Below, in pieces: positions 16,389-24,611 of a stretch of 64,000 nt of DNA. The number at the start of each line of letters is the position of its first letter. The first letter of the stretch is position 1. The stretch is from assembly GCF_003952465.1 (NCBI RefSeq), contig NZ_CP034448.1, forward strand, positions 6,611,001 through 6,675,000, written 5' to 3'. The notes under the pieces were generated by a model. The model searched no databases. It was given only the letters and a program-made list of their open reading frames with translations, and was not told the origin of the DNA. Source of the DNA: Mesorhizobium sp. M1B.F.Ca.ET.045.04.1.1. GTDB lineage: Bacteria; Pseudomonadota; Alphaproteobacteria; Rhizobiales; Rhizobiaceae. A program made the position numbers and the translations under genes.

Positions 16389-17453
16389 TTGGCTCGCATC
16401 ACACTGAGACAATTGCTCGACCATGCCGCCGAACACGGCTATGGCGTGCCTGCCTTCAACATGAACAATATGGAACAGGGGCTCGCCATCATGGAGGCGG
16501 CCGAGGAGACCAAGTCGCCGGTCATCCTGCAGGCCAGCCGCGGCGCGCGCGCCTATGCCAATGACGTGGTGCTGGCCAAGCTGATCGACGCGCTGGTCGA
16601 GATCCATCCCGACATCCCGGTCTGCATGCATCTCGACCACGGCAACAACGAAGCGACCTGCGTCACCGCGATCCAGTACGGCTTCACCTCGGTGATGATG
16701 GACGGCTCGCTGAAGGAGGACGGCAAGTCGCCGGCCGACTACGCCTATAATTCCGGCATCACCCGACGCGTCGTCGACATGGCGCATTGGGGCGGCGTCT
16801 CGGTCGAAGGCGAGATCGGCGTGCTCGGCTCGCTGGAGAGCGGCGGCGGCGAGCAAGAAGACGGCCATGGCGTCGAAGGCGCGATCAGCCACGACCAGCT
16901 ACTGACCGACCCGGTGCAGGCCGAGCAGTTCGTGCGCGACACCCATGTCGACGCGCTGGCCGTCGCCATGGGCACGAGCCACGGCGCCTATAAATTCTCG
17001 CGCAAGCCGGACGGCGCGGTGCTGGCGATGAACGTGATCGAGGAGATCCACCGCCGCCTGCCCAACATGCATCTCGTCATGCACGGCTCGTCGTCGGTGC
17101 CGGAGGAATTGCAGGAGATCATCAACAAATATGGCGGCCAGATGAAGCCGACCTGGGGCGTGCCGGTGGAAGAGATCCAGCGCGGCATCAAGCACGGCGT
17201 GCGCAAGATCAACATCGACACCGACAACCGCATGGCGCTGACCGGCGCCATCCGCAAGGTGCTGACCGAGAACCCTAGCGAGTTCGATCCGCGCAAATAT
17301 CTGACGCCGGCCATGGCGGCGATGAAGAAGCTCTGCATGGAGCGCTTCGAGCAGTTCGGCACCGCCGGCAACGCGCCGAAGATCAAGCCGATCCCCCTGT
17401 CGGACATGGCCAAGCGCTACAAGTCGGGCAGCCTCGACCCGAAATTCGGCTAA
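16389..17453 (+). CDS. fba: Fructose-bisphosphate aldolase, class II
   Basis: 354 residues, of the 'Calvin cycle' subtype of class II aldolases, splitting fructose-1,6-bisphosphate to DHAP and glyceraldehyde-3-phosphate. Zinc and catalytic residues are in CMHLDHGNN (H81-H84). Further motifs are SVEGEIGVLGSLE, AMGTSHGAYKF and the phosphate-binding HGSSSVPEEL and NIDTDNRMA. It starts at a TTG at 16389 with GGGAG upstream. The hairpin after it makes it a separate unit. If the MTR-type aldolase nearby yields DHAP, this enzyme would feed that DHAP into gluconeogenesis, but this is only a metabolic link. Confidence 0.95.
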   Translation: MARITLRQLLDHAAEHGYGVPAFNMNNMEQGLAIMEAAEETKSPVILQASRGARAYANDVVLAKLIDALVEIHPDIPVCMHLDHGNNEATCVTAIQYGFTSVMMDGSLKEDGKSPADYAYNSGITRRVVDMAHWGGVSVEGEIGVLGSLESGGGEQEDGHGVEGAISHDQLLTDPVQAEQFVRDTHVDALAVAMGTSHGAYKFSRKPDGAVLAMNVIEEIHRRLPNMHLVMHGSSSVPEELQEIINKYGGQMKPTWGVPVEEIQRGIKHGVRKINIDTDNRMALTGAIRKVLTENPSEFDPRKYLTPAMAAMKKLCMERFEQFGTAGNAPKIKPIPLSDMAKRYKSGSLDPKFG

Positions 17454-17459
17454 GCCATC

Positions 17460-17495
17460 GGCTCCCGCGACCGGCTGAACCCGGTTGCGGGAGCC
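17460..17495 (+). terminator. Long hairpin after fba
   Basis: GGCTCCCGC (17460-17468) pairs with GCGGGAGCC (17487-17495); the inner ACCGG/CCGGT extends the stem to about 15 bp with a 6-base loop. No T run follows. Confidence 0.6.
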
Positions 17496-17575
17496 ACATC
17501 CGGCGGAACTTCACGCCACCAAATCGGTTCCTGTCCTGACACCTCCCGCGCCCACCAGCAGGGAAGGGGCAGATC

Positions 17576-17734
17576 ATGAGCAAGGATCGCGACGAGGAAG
17601 GCCCGGTCTTTTCCGGCCAGGACGCGCGGCAGGGCGAGATCATCCTGCGCACGCGCACAAGACGCATCATCTTCATCGCCGGGCTCGTCGGCATCGTCGT
17701 GCTGGCATTGGTGCTGAGCATCGTCGTCCGGTGA
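17576..17734 (+). CDS. Small single-pass membrane protein (52 aa), function unknown
   Basis: Reading from the ATG at 17576 (GGAAGGGG upstream) gives a 52-residue protein. It has a charged N-terminus (MSKDRDEEGPVF, then RTRTRR) and one hydrophobic segment (IIFIAGLVGIVVLALVLSIV) at the end, so it should sit in the inner membrane with the N-terminus in the cytosol. A clean ribosome site, a sensible topology and high third-position GC support it as a gene. I do not recognise the family. Confidence 0.65.
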   Translation: MSKDRDEEGPVFSGQDARQGEIILRTRTRRIIFIAGLVGIVVLALVLSIVVR

Positions 17735-17831
17735 CGGCTGTTGGTCGCCAGGCACGCCAAGGAACCATCCGCGCCAAGCCAAGTTGAACAGTCCAGATGC
17801 AATGGAGGGCGTTTTTGCGCCGCCGTGACGG

Positions 17832-18557
17832 ATGTTCGAGCCGCTTTGCTGCGACATGCCGCTTCATCCAACCTGGCCGGATCTCGTCGCGCGGCTGTTG
17901 CTGACGCTTCTGGCAGGCTTCCTCATCGGCTTGAATCGCGAGGCGCGCGGCCATTCCGCCGGGCTGCGCACCACCATTTTGGTTGGCCTCGCGGCTTGCG
18001 TCGCCATGGTTCAGGCCAACATGCTGCTCGATGTGTCCGGCAAGGGGCCGGAGTCTTTCGTGCGCATGGATGTGATGCGCTTCGCGCTCGGCGTGCTCAC
18101 CGGCGTCGGCTTCATCGGCGGCGGCACCATCCTGAGGCGCGGCGATCTCGTCACCGGCGTCACCACAGCCGCGACCATGTGGATCATGACGATGATTGGC
18201 CTCGCCTTCGGTGGCGGCCAGTTCGGCCTCGGCGGGATCGCGACGGTGCTGACCTTGGTGACGCTGCAGGCGCTGAAATGGGTCGACCTCAAGATCCCGC
18301 GCGCCCACAAGGCGCTCCTCTCTGTGTCATGGCCGAAAGGCTCGCCACCCGACATCGGGGACATCGTACGGCCGCTCGGCTACGATGCACGCTTCGTCGG
18401 TATGGAGCACGACCCCGACCGCAACCGCTTCATGTTTTCCTTCAATCTTCAATGGAAGCAGCCCGACGCGGTCGAGCCTTCGACGGACGTGCTGGCGGTT
18501 GTCGCCGAGCACTGCGCGGTCGAGCGCTTCGAGGTGATCAGCGAGAAGGAGACCTGA
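17832..18557 (+). CDS. MgtC/SapB family membrane protein
   Basis: 241 residues. The N-terminal half has four or five membrane segments with the family motifs LIGLNREARGHSAGLRTTILVG and GVGFIGGGTILRRG. The C-terminal part is a soluble ACT-like domain. MgtC proteins inhibit F-type ATP synthase and aid growth in low magnesium or in host cells in the pathogens studied; the role here is untested. The start is uncertain: ATGs at 17832 and 17856 both lack a strong ribosome site. No magnesium riboswitch was seen upstream. Confidence 0.87.
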   Translation: MFEPLCCDMPLHPTWPDLVARLLLTLLAGFLIGLNREARGHSAGLRTTILVGLAACVAMVQANMLLDVSGKGPESFVRMDVMRFALGVLTGVGFIGGGTILRRGDLVTGVTTAATMWIMTMIGLAFGGGQFGLGGIATVLTLVTLQALKWVDLKIPRAHKALLSVSWPKGSPPDIGDIVRPLGYDARFVGMEHDPDRNRFMFSFNLQWKQPDAVEPSTDVLAVVAEHCAVERFEVISEKET

Positions 18558-18584
18558 GTATGCGATGCCAGAAGGCTGGCAAGC

Positions 18585-19820
18585 TTACTCGGCCGCCTTT
18601 GGGGTCTCGGCGTCGGCGCGAACGAGCTTGATGTCGGCGCTCGCCGCCCAGGCGCCAATGTCTTCCCGACGAAGCGCCGCCGCCATCATGTCGGGAAAAT
18701 GGTCCGGCGTGCAGGCAAAGACCGGGATACCCAATGCCGCAACCGAACCGGCCATGGACGGATCATAGCCGGGGCGGCCCTGATCGGTGAGCGCCAAGAG
18801 TACGACGACATTGACGCCCGACCGCACCAGCGTTGCCAGTCGGCGCAGCAGCTCCTGACCGTTGCCGCCCTCGTAGAGATCGGTGATCAGCACGAAGTGG
18901 GCCTTGGTCGGCCGTTCGATGCGCTCGGCGCAATAGGCGACCGCCTGATTGATGTCGGTGCCGCCGCCGAGCTGGACGCCGAACAGCACCTCGACCGGAT
19001 CGCTGAGCTCCGCTGTCAGGTCGACGATCGCGGTGTCGAAGCAGACGAGTTTGGTGCGCACGACCGGCAGAGACGCCATCACCGCCGCGAAGATCGAGGC
19101 GTAGATGACCGAGCTCGCCATCGAGCCGGACTGGTCGACGCAGAGCGTCACCTCGTCGAGGTCGACCAACCGGCGCTGGCGGCGCATGAAGCCGACCAGC
19201 TTTTCCGGCACCACGGTCTTGTGGTCCGGCTGGTAGTGGCGAAGGTTCGCCGCGATGGTGCGTGGCCAGTCGATGTCGCGCTGCCTTGGCCGGTTGGTGC
19301 GCCGCGACTTATCGAGCGCGCCCCGGATCGCCTCGGCGGTCTTCTGCTCGAGACGCTGCATCAGCTTGGCGACGATGTCGGAAATGATCGAGCGCGCGAT
19401 GTCCTTGGTCTTGTCCGGCATCGCCGAGCGCAACGAGACGAGGTCGGCGACGAGATTGACGTCGGCCTCGATCGCCCTGAGGAACTCCGGCTCCATCAGC
19501 ATCTGCTTCAGGTTCAGCCGCTCGAAGGCGTCCTTCTGCACGATTTGGACGACCTGCTCGGGGAAGAACGAACGGATATCGCCCATCCATTGCGCGACGC
19601 GCGGCGCCGAACGGCCGAGCCCGCCGCGGCGCTTGCGCTGGTCGGCGGCGGTGTCGCCGCTGCCATCGCCATAAAGCGCATCGAGCGCCGCCGACAATCG
19701 TCGATCCTCGGCCGAGAGCGCCGAGGAGGCCCCGTCGTCGGCGCCGATCGCCAGGCGCCAGCGGCGCTCTCTGGTTCCTTCCGTGGGATCGAGCTCCGGC
19801 CCGATTGTCTCATCATCCAT
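18585..19820 (-). CDS. VWA domain protein, last gene of the MoxR/DUF5682 operon
   Basis: 411 residues. A C-terminal von Willebrand A domain carries an intact metal site: DQSGSMAS, the Thr in LGGGTDINQA and the Asp in ITDLYEGG. The N-terminal half is helical and charged, like CoxE-type VWA proteins that partner MoxR ATPases. The ATG at 19820 has GGGGAG seven bases upstream and overlaps the end of the preceding gene by eight bases, so translation is coupled. It probably acts with the AAA+ protein two genes upstream as a metal-dependent adaptor. The target is unknown. Confidence 0.87.
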   Translation of the reverse strand: MDDETIGPELDPTEGTRERRWRLAIGADDGASSALSAEDRRLSAALDALYGDGSGDTAADQRKRRGGLGRSAPRVAQWMGDIRSFFPEQVVQIVQKDAFERLNLKQMLMEPEFLRAIEADVNLVADLVSLRSAMPDKTKDIARSIISDIVAKLMQRLEQKTAEAIRGALDKSRRTNRPRQRDIDWPRTIAANLRHYQPDHKTVVPEKLVGFMRRQRRLVDLDEVTLCVDQSGSMASSVIYASIFAAVMASLPVVRTKLVCFDTAIVDLTAELSDPVEVLFGVQLGGGTDINQAVAYCAERIERPTKAHFVLITDLYEGGNGQELLRRLATLVRSGVNVVVLLALTDQGRPGYDPSMAGSVAALGIPVFACTPDHFPDMMAAALRREDIGAWAASADIKLVRADAETPKAAE

Positions 19821-22071
19821 GGCTGGGCTCCCCTGCGAGCAGCTTGCCGAGGAGATCAAAATGCCTGCGCCACGCCTCGCCCCCATCGGGCGCCGGCGTC
19901 AGCCCGGCAGGCAGGCTCGCTCTCTTGCCAAGCACGGCCTCGATGAGGCGCCGGCGCTCCATGCTGTCGAGGTTGGAAAAGACGCGGCGCAGCAGGGGCA
20001 GGTGCGCAATAAAGGCTTCCTCGTCGAGCGAGGCCAGCCAGTCATCGACAGCGCCGCGCAGCCCCTCGTCGTAGATCAGCCTCTGGCCGGCGCCGCTGAA
20101 GAAGCCCTCGAAGAAGGCGGCGGCATCGGCGACCGGCGTTCCAGGCGACAGGCGCTTCCCCAGCAGGTCGGCCGTGGCTTCGGCGGAGAGGCACCCGGCC
20201 TCGTAGAGCAGATGCGCGGCGCAACCGGCAACGAGCGCCGTCGAGCGCGACGAATCCAGCGCGGCTGCAAGCCCGTTGCGCCAGGCCTCCAGGACATGCT
20301 CGTCCGGCTCCACCAGCTTGATCGCCTCGTCGGCCTTGCGCAGCGCACCCATCAGCGCCGCGGCGGCCTGCGCGTCGAGGTCCCGCGCCGCATAAGGCAG
20401 CGCGATCGAACCCTCGATGATCAGCCGTTCCAGCAGGCCGGCGAGGCGCTCCGTCTCGGTCTTGCGCGCTTCGCCATAGCGGATGATGTCGGCGAGCGGC
20501 GGCACCGAGGCCAGCAGCTCCAGGCATTCGCTGCTGTGCCCCGCCTTTTCCTCCAGTGCAGCAAGGCCGGCCGCGGATGCCTCTCTCAAGGCCGCGGTGA
20601 TCGCGTTCTGGACCAGCGTGGCCAAAGCATCGAGCGTCGAAGCAGTGCCGATCATCTGGATCAGGCGGCCGTTGGCGGCTTTCTCGATGGTCGGTCCGTA
20701 GACCAGGTTCTCCACCAGGCGAACGGCGTATTCCGGCTGCCAGGCCAGCATCCAGCGCTCGCGGAACGTGCCGCGGCTGCGGCCGATGTCCGTCAGCCTG
20801 CCCCAATTCACGCCGAGCACGTTCAGCCGGTGCAGCAGCGTCGAGCGGAACAGCCCGCTCTCGCTCCGGAGATCGACGGAAAGTTCCCGCTCCAACGCCT
20901 CGGGCTTCAGTCGCGCAGCCTTCTGGTTGCGCTGCAGGTCGTCGATCAGCGGCGCAAGCGGCGTGTCGGACGGAATCTCACCGACATCGGCGCCGAGCAG
21001 CAACTCCGCCTCGACCATCCTCCACAGCAGCGCCTCGCCGTTGAAGAGAGCCGCGATCGAGGCGTCGCGCAATTCCTCGAAGCCCGGCTTCGGCCGTTCG
21101 CGGATGGCGGCGAGCGCTCGCGCCAGACGCTCCGCCTCGATCAGCGACGCGGTCGAGATCATGTGGCCTTTCGCTCGAAGCACCATGGCGATGCGCGACA
21201 GCCACAGGACCGAGGCATCATCCTGCCCACGCGTCTGCCACAGATGCTTGCACCAACCGGGCGCGACGACACCGGCGCCGTAGCCATAGCCCGACGCCAG
21301 GCGTGGTCCGGTCCATGGCGCGAAGGTCATCGTGGTCTTGCGCCGGCCGATGCCCTTGAGCAGCACCTGGTCGCTCTTTTGCGTATGCGCCGCTTGCAAG
21401 GCCGGCACATGCCAGGCGCCGCAGACGACGGCCAGCGGCCCGTCGAACTCCTTTCGCGCGGAGGCGATCTCGAGGCGCATATGCGCTTCGCGCATGGCCT
21501 CGAACCCGCCGATCGCACCCTCGCCTTCGCGCAGCGTCGTCATCGCGTCGGCGATGGCCGCGAAGATCGGGCCGGGCTCGGGGTTCTGCTCGATGATGTC
21601 CGACCACCAGCTCTCGCCGTCCTCGTAACCGGCGGCGCGCGCCAGGGTGCCGATCGGATCCTTGATGCGGGTGGGTTCTTCGCCCTGCCCTTCCGTGACC
21701 TCCGCCTCGGCGGCATCGGCGTCTGTCGAGCCTTCAGGCCCCTTCTCGGCAAGCCGCGCCGCGGACGGCAGGTCGATGAAGCGCAACGCCGCCTTGTTGG
21801 CGACGGCCCACAGGGCCGCCTGATATTCCGGAGAGAATTCGGCGAACGGCCAGAAGCTCGTCGCCGCGGGATCGTCTTCCGGATAGCAGAGCAGCGCCAC
21901 CGGCGGCCTCATGTCGGGGCTGGCGAGCAGTGGCAGCAGCGGCGAGGCATCCGTCGGCCCTTCGATCAGCACGGCGACCGGCTGCAATTCCTGCAACGCC
22001 TTGACCAGGCTCTCGGCGGAGCCGGGCCCGTGATGGCGAATGCCGAAATAGCTGATGCGGCCCTGCGTCAT
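19813..22071 (-). CDS. DUF5682-like protein, possible TraB/TIKI/ChaN-fold domain
   Basis: 752-residue protein of unknown function. The N-terminus reads SYFGIRHHGPGSAESLVKAL, then AVLIEGPTDA; about 200 residues later comes LAVVCGAWHVPAL. That order (G-x-x-H-x-G-x-x-S, an E-G-P, a later G-x-x-H) resembles the EreA/ChaN/TraB-TIKI fold, some members of which are metal-dependent hydrolases. This parallel is my inference. The C-terminal 400 residues are helical with no motif I know. It starts three bases after the AAA+ gene stop and overlaps the VWA gene. No signal peptide is seen, so it is probably cytosolic. Confidence 0.82.
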   Translation of the reverse strand: MTQGRISYFGIRHHGPGSAESLVKALQELQPVAVLIEGPTDASPLLPLLASPDMRPPVALLCYPEDDPAATSFWPFAEFSPEYQAALWAVANKAALRFIDLPSAARLAEKGPEGSTDADAAEAEVTEGQGEEPTRIKDPIGTLARAAGYEDGESWWSDIIEQNPEPGPIFAAIADAMTTLREGEGAIGGFEAMREAHMRLEIASARKEFDGPLAVVCGAWHVPALQAAHTQKSDQVLLKGIGRRKTTMTFAPWTGPRLASGYGYGAGVVAPGWCKHLWQTRGQDDASVLWLSRIAMVLRAKGHMISTASLIEAERLARALAAIRERPKPGFEELRDASIAALFNGEALLWRMVEAELLLGADVGEIPSDTPLAPLIDDLQRNQKAARLKPEALERELSVDLRSESGLFRSTLLHRLNVLGVNWGRLTDIGRSRGTFRERWMLAWQPEYAVRLVENLVYGPTIEKAANGRLIQMIGTASTLDALATLVQNAITAALREASAAGLAALEEKAGHSSECLELLASVPPLADIIRYGEARKTETERLAGLLERLIIEGSIALPYAARDLDAQAAAALMGALRKADEAIKLVEPDEHVLEAWRNGLAAALDSSRSTALVAGCAAHLLYEAGCLSAEATADLLGKRLSPGTPVADAAAFFEGFFSGAGQRLIYDEGLRGAVDDWLASLDEEAFIAHLPLLRRVFSNLDSMERRRLIEAVLGKRASLPAGLTPAPDGGEAWRRHFDLLGKLLAGEPSHG

Positions 22072-22074
22072 GGC

Positions 22075-23154
22075 TCAGATGGCTTCATTCAGCGCCACGT
22101 AATAGGCGGCGTAGTCAGGGCGCTTCTTCAGCACCGTCTCCAGATATTCCTCCAGCACGACCTTGTCCTGGACCGGATCCTTGACGATCGCGCCGACGAG
22201 GCTTGGCGCCAGGCCTTCGGCGTGGAGCTCGCCGCCGTCGAACCACGCCGCCTGGCTGAGACCGCTGATCATCGTAGCGATCGCCTCGGCGGTGGAGAGC
22301 GAGCCCGACGGTGCCTTCAGCGTCACCTTGCCGTCGGCGGTCGCGCCGGAGCGCAGCTCGCGGAAAATGGTAAGCACCCGCGCGATCTCCTCGCCGACAT
22401 TTTTTGGCACCGGCAGGTCCAGTCCGCCGGCCATTTCGCCGACGCGCCTGGAGACGATCGAGACTTCCTCGTTCATGTCCTCAGGCAGAGGCAGCACCAC
22501 GACATTGAAGCGCCGCTTCAGCGCCGAGGAGAGCTCGTTGACACCCTTGTCGCGATTGTTGGCGGTGGCAATGATGTTGAAGCCGCGTTGCGCGTAGATC
22601 GAGGTGTTGAGCTCCGGTACCGGCATCATCTTTTCCGACAGCACGGTGATCAGCGTGTCCTGCACGTCCGAGCCCATGCGGGTCAGCTCTTCCAGGCGGC
22701 AAAGCTTGCCCTCCTGCATGGCGCGGTAGAGCGGCGTCGGCACCAGCGCCTCCCGGCTCGGGCCTTTCGCGAGGAGTTGGGCATAGTTCCAGCCGTAGCG
22801 GATCTGGTTCTCGTCGGTGCCGGCGGTGCACTGCACGATCAGCGTCGAGTTGCCCATAATGGCGCCGGCGAGATGTTCCGAGACCCAGGATTTCGCCGTT
22901 CCGGGAACGCCAAGCAGAAGCAGCGCCCGGTCGGTCGCGAGCGTCGCCACCGCGGTTTCCATCAGTTGCCGGCGGCCGACATATTTCGGCGAAATCACCG
23001 TGCCGTTGCTCGCCTTGCCGCCCATCAGATAGGTGAGCACGGCCTTGGGCGACAGGCTCCAGCCGGCAGGCTTCTGCCGGTCGTCATCCTGCGCAAGTGC
23101 CAGCAGTTCGGCGGCATAGACCTGCTCGGCCGGGAGGCGGATGGCTGCGTTCAT
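22075..23154 (-). CDS. MoxR-type AAA+ ATPase
   Basis: 359 residues. Walker A is GVPGTAKSW; the Walker B position reads CRLEEL, with Glu where Asp is usual. Sensor 1 is IIATANNRDKGVNEL and the arginine finger is in ALKRRFN. The ATG at 23154 is preceded by GGAGAA at 8-base spacing; an upstream ATG at 23178 overlaps the previous gene and is less likely. MoxR proteins work as chaperone-like ATPases with VWA partners, and a VWA gene follows in the same operon. The Asp-to-Glu change in Walker B may affect hydrolysis. Confidence 0.9.
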   Translation of the reverse strand: MNAAIRLPAEQVYAAELLALAQDDDRQKPAGWSLSPKAVLTYLMGGKASNGTVISPKYVGRRQLMETAVATLATDRALLLLGVPGTAKSWVSEHLAGAIMGNSTLIVQCTAGTDENQIRYGWNYAQLLAKGPSREALVPTPLYRAMQEGKLCRLEELTRMGSDVQDTLITVLSEKMMPVPELNTSIYAQRGFNIIATANNRDKGVNELSSALKRRFNVVVLPLPEDMNEEVSIVSRRVGEMAGGLDLPVPKNVGEEIARVLTIFRELRSGATADGKVTLKAPSGSLSTAEAIATMISGLSQAAWFDGGELHAEGLAPSLVGAIVKDPVQDKVVLEEYLETVLKKRPDYAAYYVALNEAI

Positions 23155-23174
23155 GCGATCTTCTCCGGGTTGAT

Positions 23175-24611
23175 TCATCTGTCGGATTGGGAAGGGCTTT
23201 CGGCCAGCGCCGCATTGAGCCGCAGCAGGCCGAGCGAGGGGGATGCGGGCGGCAGGCCGGCTGCAATTAAATCTTCGGTCAGTCTCGTTGCAGCTGTTGC
23301 CGTAGCGAGAAAGCCCATCATCTCGAGCAAGTCGTGAACTCCTTGCCGCATAGCATCGTCGTTTCCGCCAATGATGGAACGCAACGCTGGGAGCACTTGC
23401 CCATTCGTCAGGTCGTCCCAGTCCAGCCAGCCAGCGTCGAGGCTTTCCGCCAGATTAAGCATTCCGAGATAGTTCGCCTGCTTAAGGATCAACCGGACCA
23501 GCACACGTTTGCGGCGACTGTCCAAGCGCGGCATCAATTGAAGCGCGCGAAACACATGCTTGCCACCTTCTGCGACAAGCATGTCGGCCATATGCGCCAC
23601 CGCAGTGTCACTGCCAGAGGCGGCGACCATGCGCGAGAGAAGGATATCGGCATTGTTGTCGGTGCCGAACTGCCAGCCGGTTATCAACTCGGACTCCGTC
23701 ACGCCGAACCGCGTCGCCAGATCGACCAGATTGCAGAGCTCGAACAGTTCGGCGCGGCGCTGCTCCTGCGCATGCGATTTGGTTTTCGCCGGGCCGAACG
23801 TCGTCCGGCGGCGGATGAAGCCGGCCTTGCCTTCCTCGATGAAGCCGGCGAGCTCGGCCACGGGAACGTCCGGACCGCCTTCGCCATGCTCGCCCAGCAT
23901 TGCCAGCATACGGCCGGCCAACTCGCGCACCTTTCCGGACCGGTCGGCGGATAGACTTCTCAGGAACGGCGCATCTTCGGAACCTAGACCGATGCGGATG
24001 AGCTCAATCAGCGACAGCCTGACTTCGGCCGATTCAGCAGGTGCCTTGGTCTCGATCAGCAGCCTTGCGGCAGCCGGCTGGCTCCTACGCATCGTGGCGA
24101 GCGCGACGCGCCGCGCCGCCGGATAGAAGTCAGCCCAATTTTCCGCGCTCAATTCGTCCTGTTCGCCCCGCCGGCCCTGTTCGGCGCTCGCCTGCCAGTC
24201 GATCCAGGGCGCATAGACATCCGGCGCGGTTTGGTCTGACGCGGCCGGCATCCAATCCATCGGATGGGCGACAAAGCCGCGGGAGGCGACCAGTCCGATG
24301 ACCCGCGCCTTGCGTTTGGCATCGGCTGCATATTTCAATGCCGCACGCAGCGACGGCCGCAGCCGGTCGGGGAGCATCGGCAAGGCAAGCACTGGCAACG
24401 GCGGGCGCCGTTTCAAGGTTTTCGGCGCCGCCGGGCGAAGCGCGACATCGAGCGCCTGAGCGGCGATGGCCAACAGCCGCCGCTCCTGCTCGTCCGGGCT
24501 GGAAGCGGTGGCGACCCCTTTCCACTCGACCGGGGCCAATTCGAACATTGCGCCGCCCGAAATCCAGCCGTCGCGCAACCTTGCCAGCCCTGCCTGTTCG
24601 AGCTCATTCAC
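23175..24611 (-). CDS. DUF5691-like protein
   Basis: 478-residue, mostly alpha-helical protein; segments such as RLSLIELIRIGLGSEDAPFLRSL and GKVRELAGRMLAML look like HEAT-type helical repeats. The start is a GTG at 24611 that shares four bases (GTGA) with the stop of the SWIM gene, showing coupling. The open frame extends 77 codons further upstream, but that part overlaps the SWIM gene in another frame. It has no catalytic motif I recognise. From its place it may be a scaffold between the SWIM and AAA+ proteins. Confidence 0.8.
   Translation of the reverse strand: MNELEQAGLARLRDGWISGGAMFELAPVEWKGVATASSPDEQERRLLAIAAQALDVALRPAAPKTLKRRPPLPVLALPMLPDRLRPSLRAALKYAADAKRKARVIGLVASRGFVAHPMDWMPAASDQTAPDVYAPWIDWQASAEQGRRGEQDELSAENWADFYPAARRVALATMRRSQPAAARLLIETKAPAESAEVRLSLIELIRIGLGSEDAPFLRSLSADRSGKVRELAGRMLAMLGEHGEGGPDVPVAELAGFIEEGKAGFIRRRTTFGPAKTKSHAQEQRRAELFELCNLVDLATRFGVTESELITGWQFGTDNNADILLSRMVAASGSDTAVAHMADMLVAEGGKHVFRALQLMPRLDSRRKRVLVRLILKQANYLGMLNLAESLDAGWLDWDDLTNGQVLPALRSIIGGNDDAMRQGVHDLLEMMGFLATATAATRLTEDLIAAGLPPASPSLGLLRLNAALAESPSQSDR

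Noticed and set aside
17735..17831. Magnesium riboswitch ahead of the MgtC-like gene
   Set aside because: The gap is only 97 bp and lacks the M-box blocks.
19783..23337. A long rightward open frame of about 1,180 codons
   Set aside because: It lies antisense to the VWA, DUF5682 and MoxR genes, and its product is low-complexity (Arg, Gln, Asp-rich), as GC-rich antisense frames are. The leftward frames have clear domains and ribosome sites.
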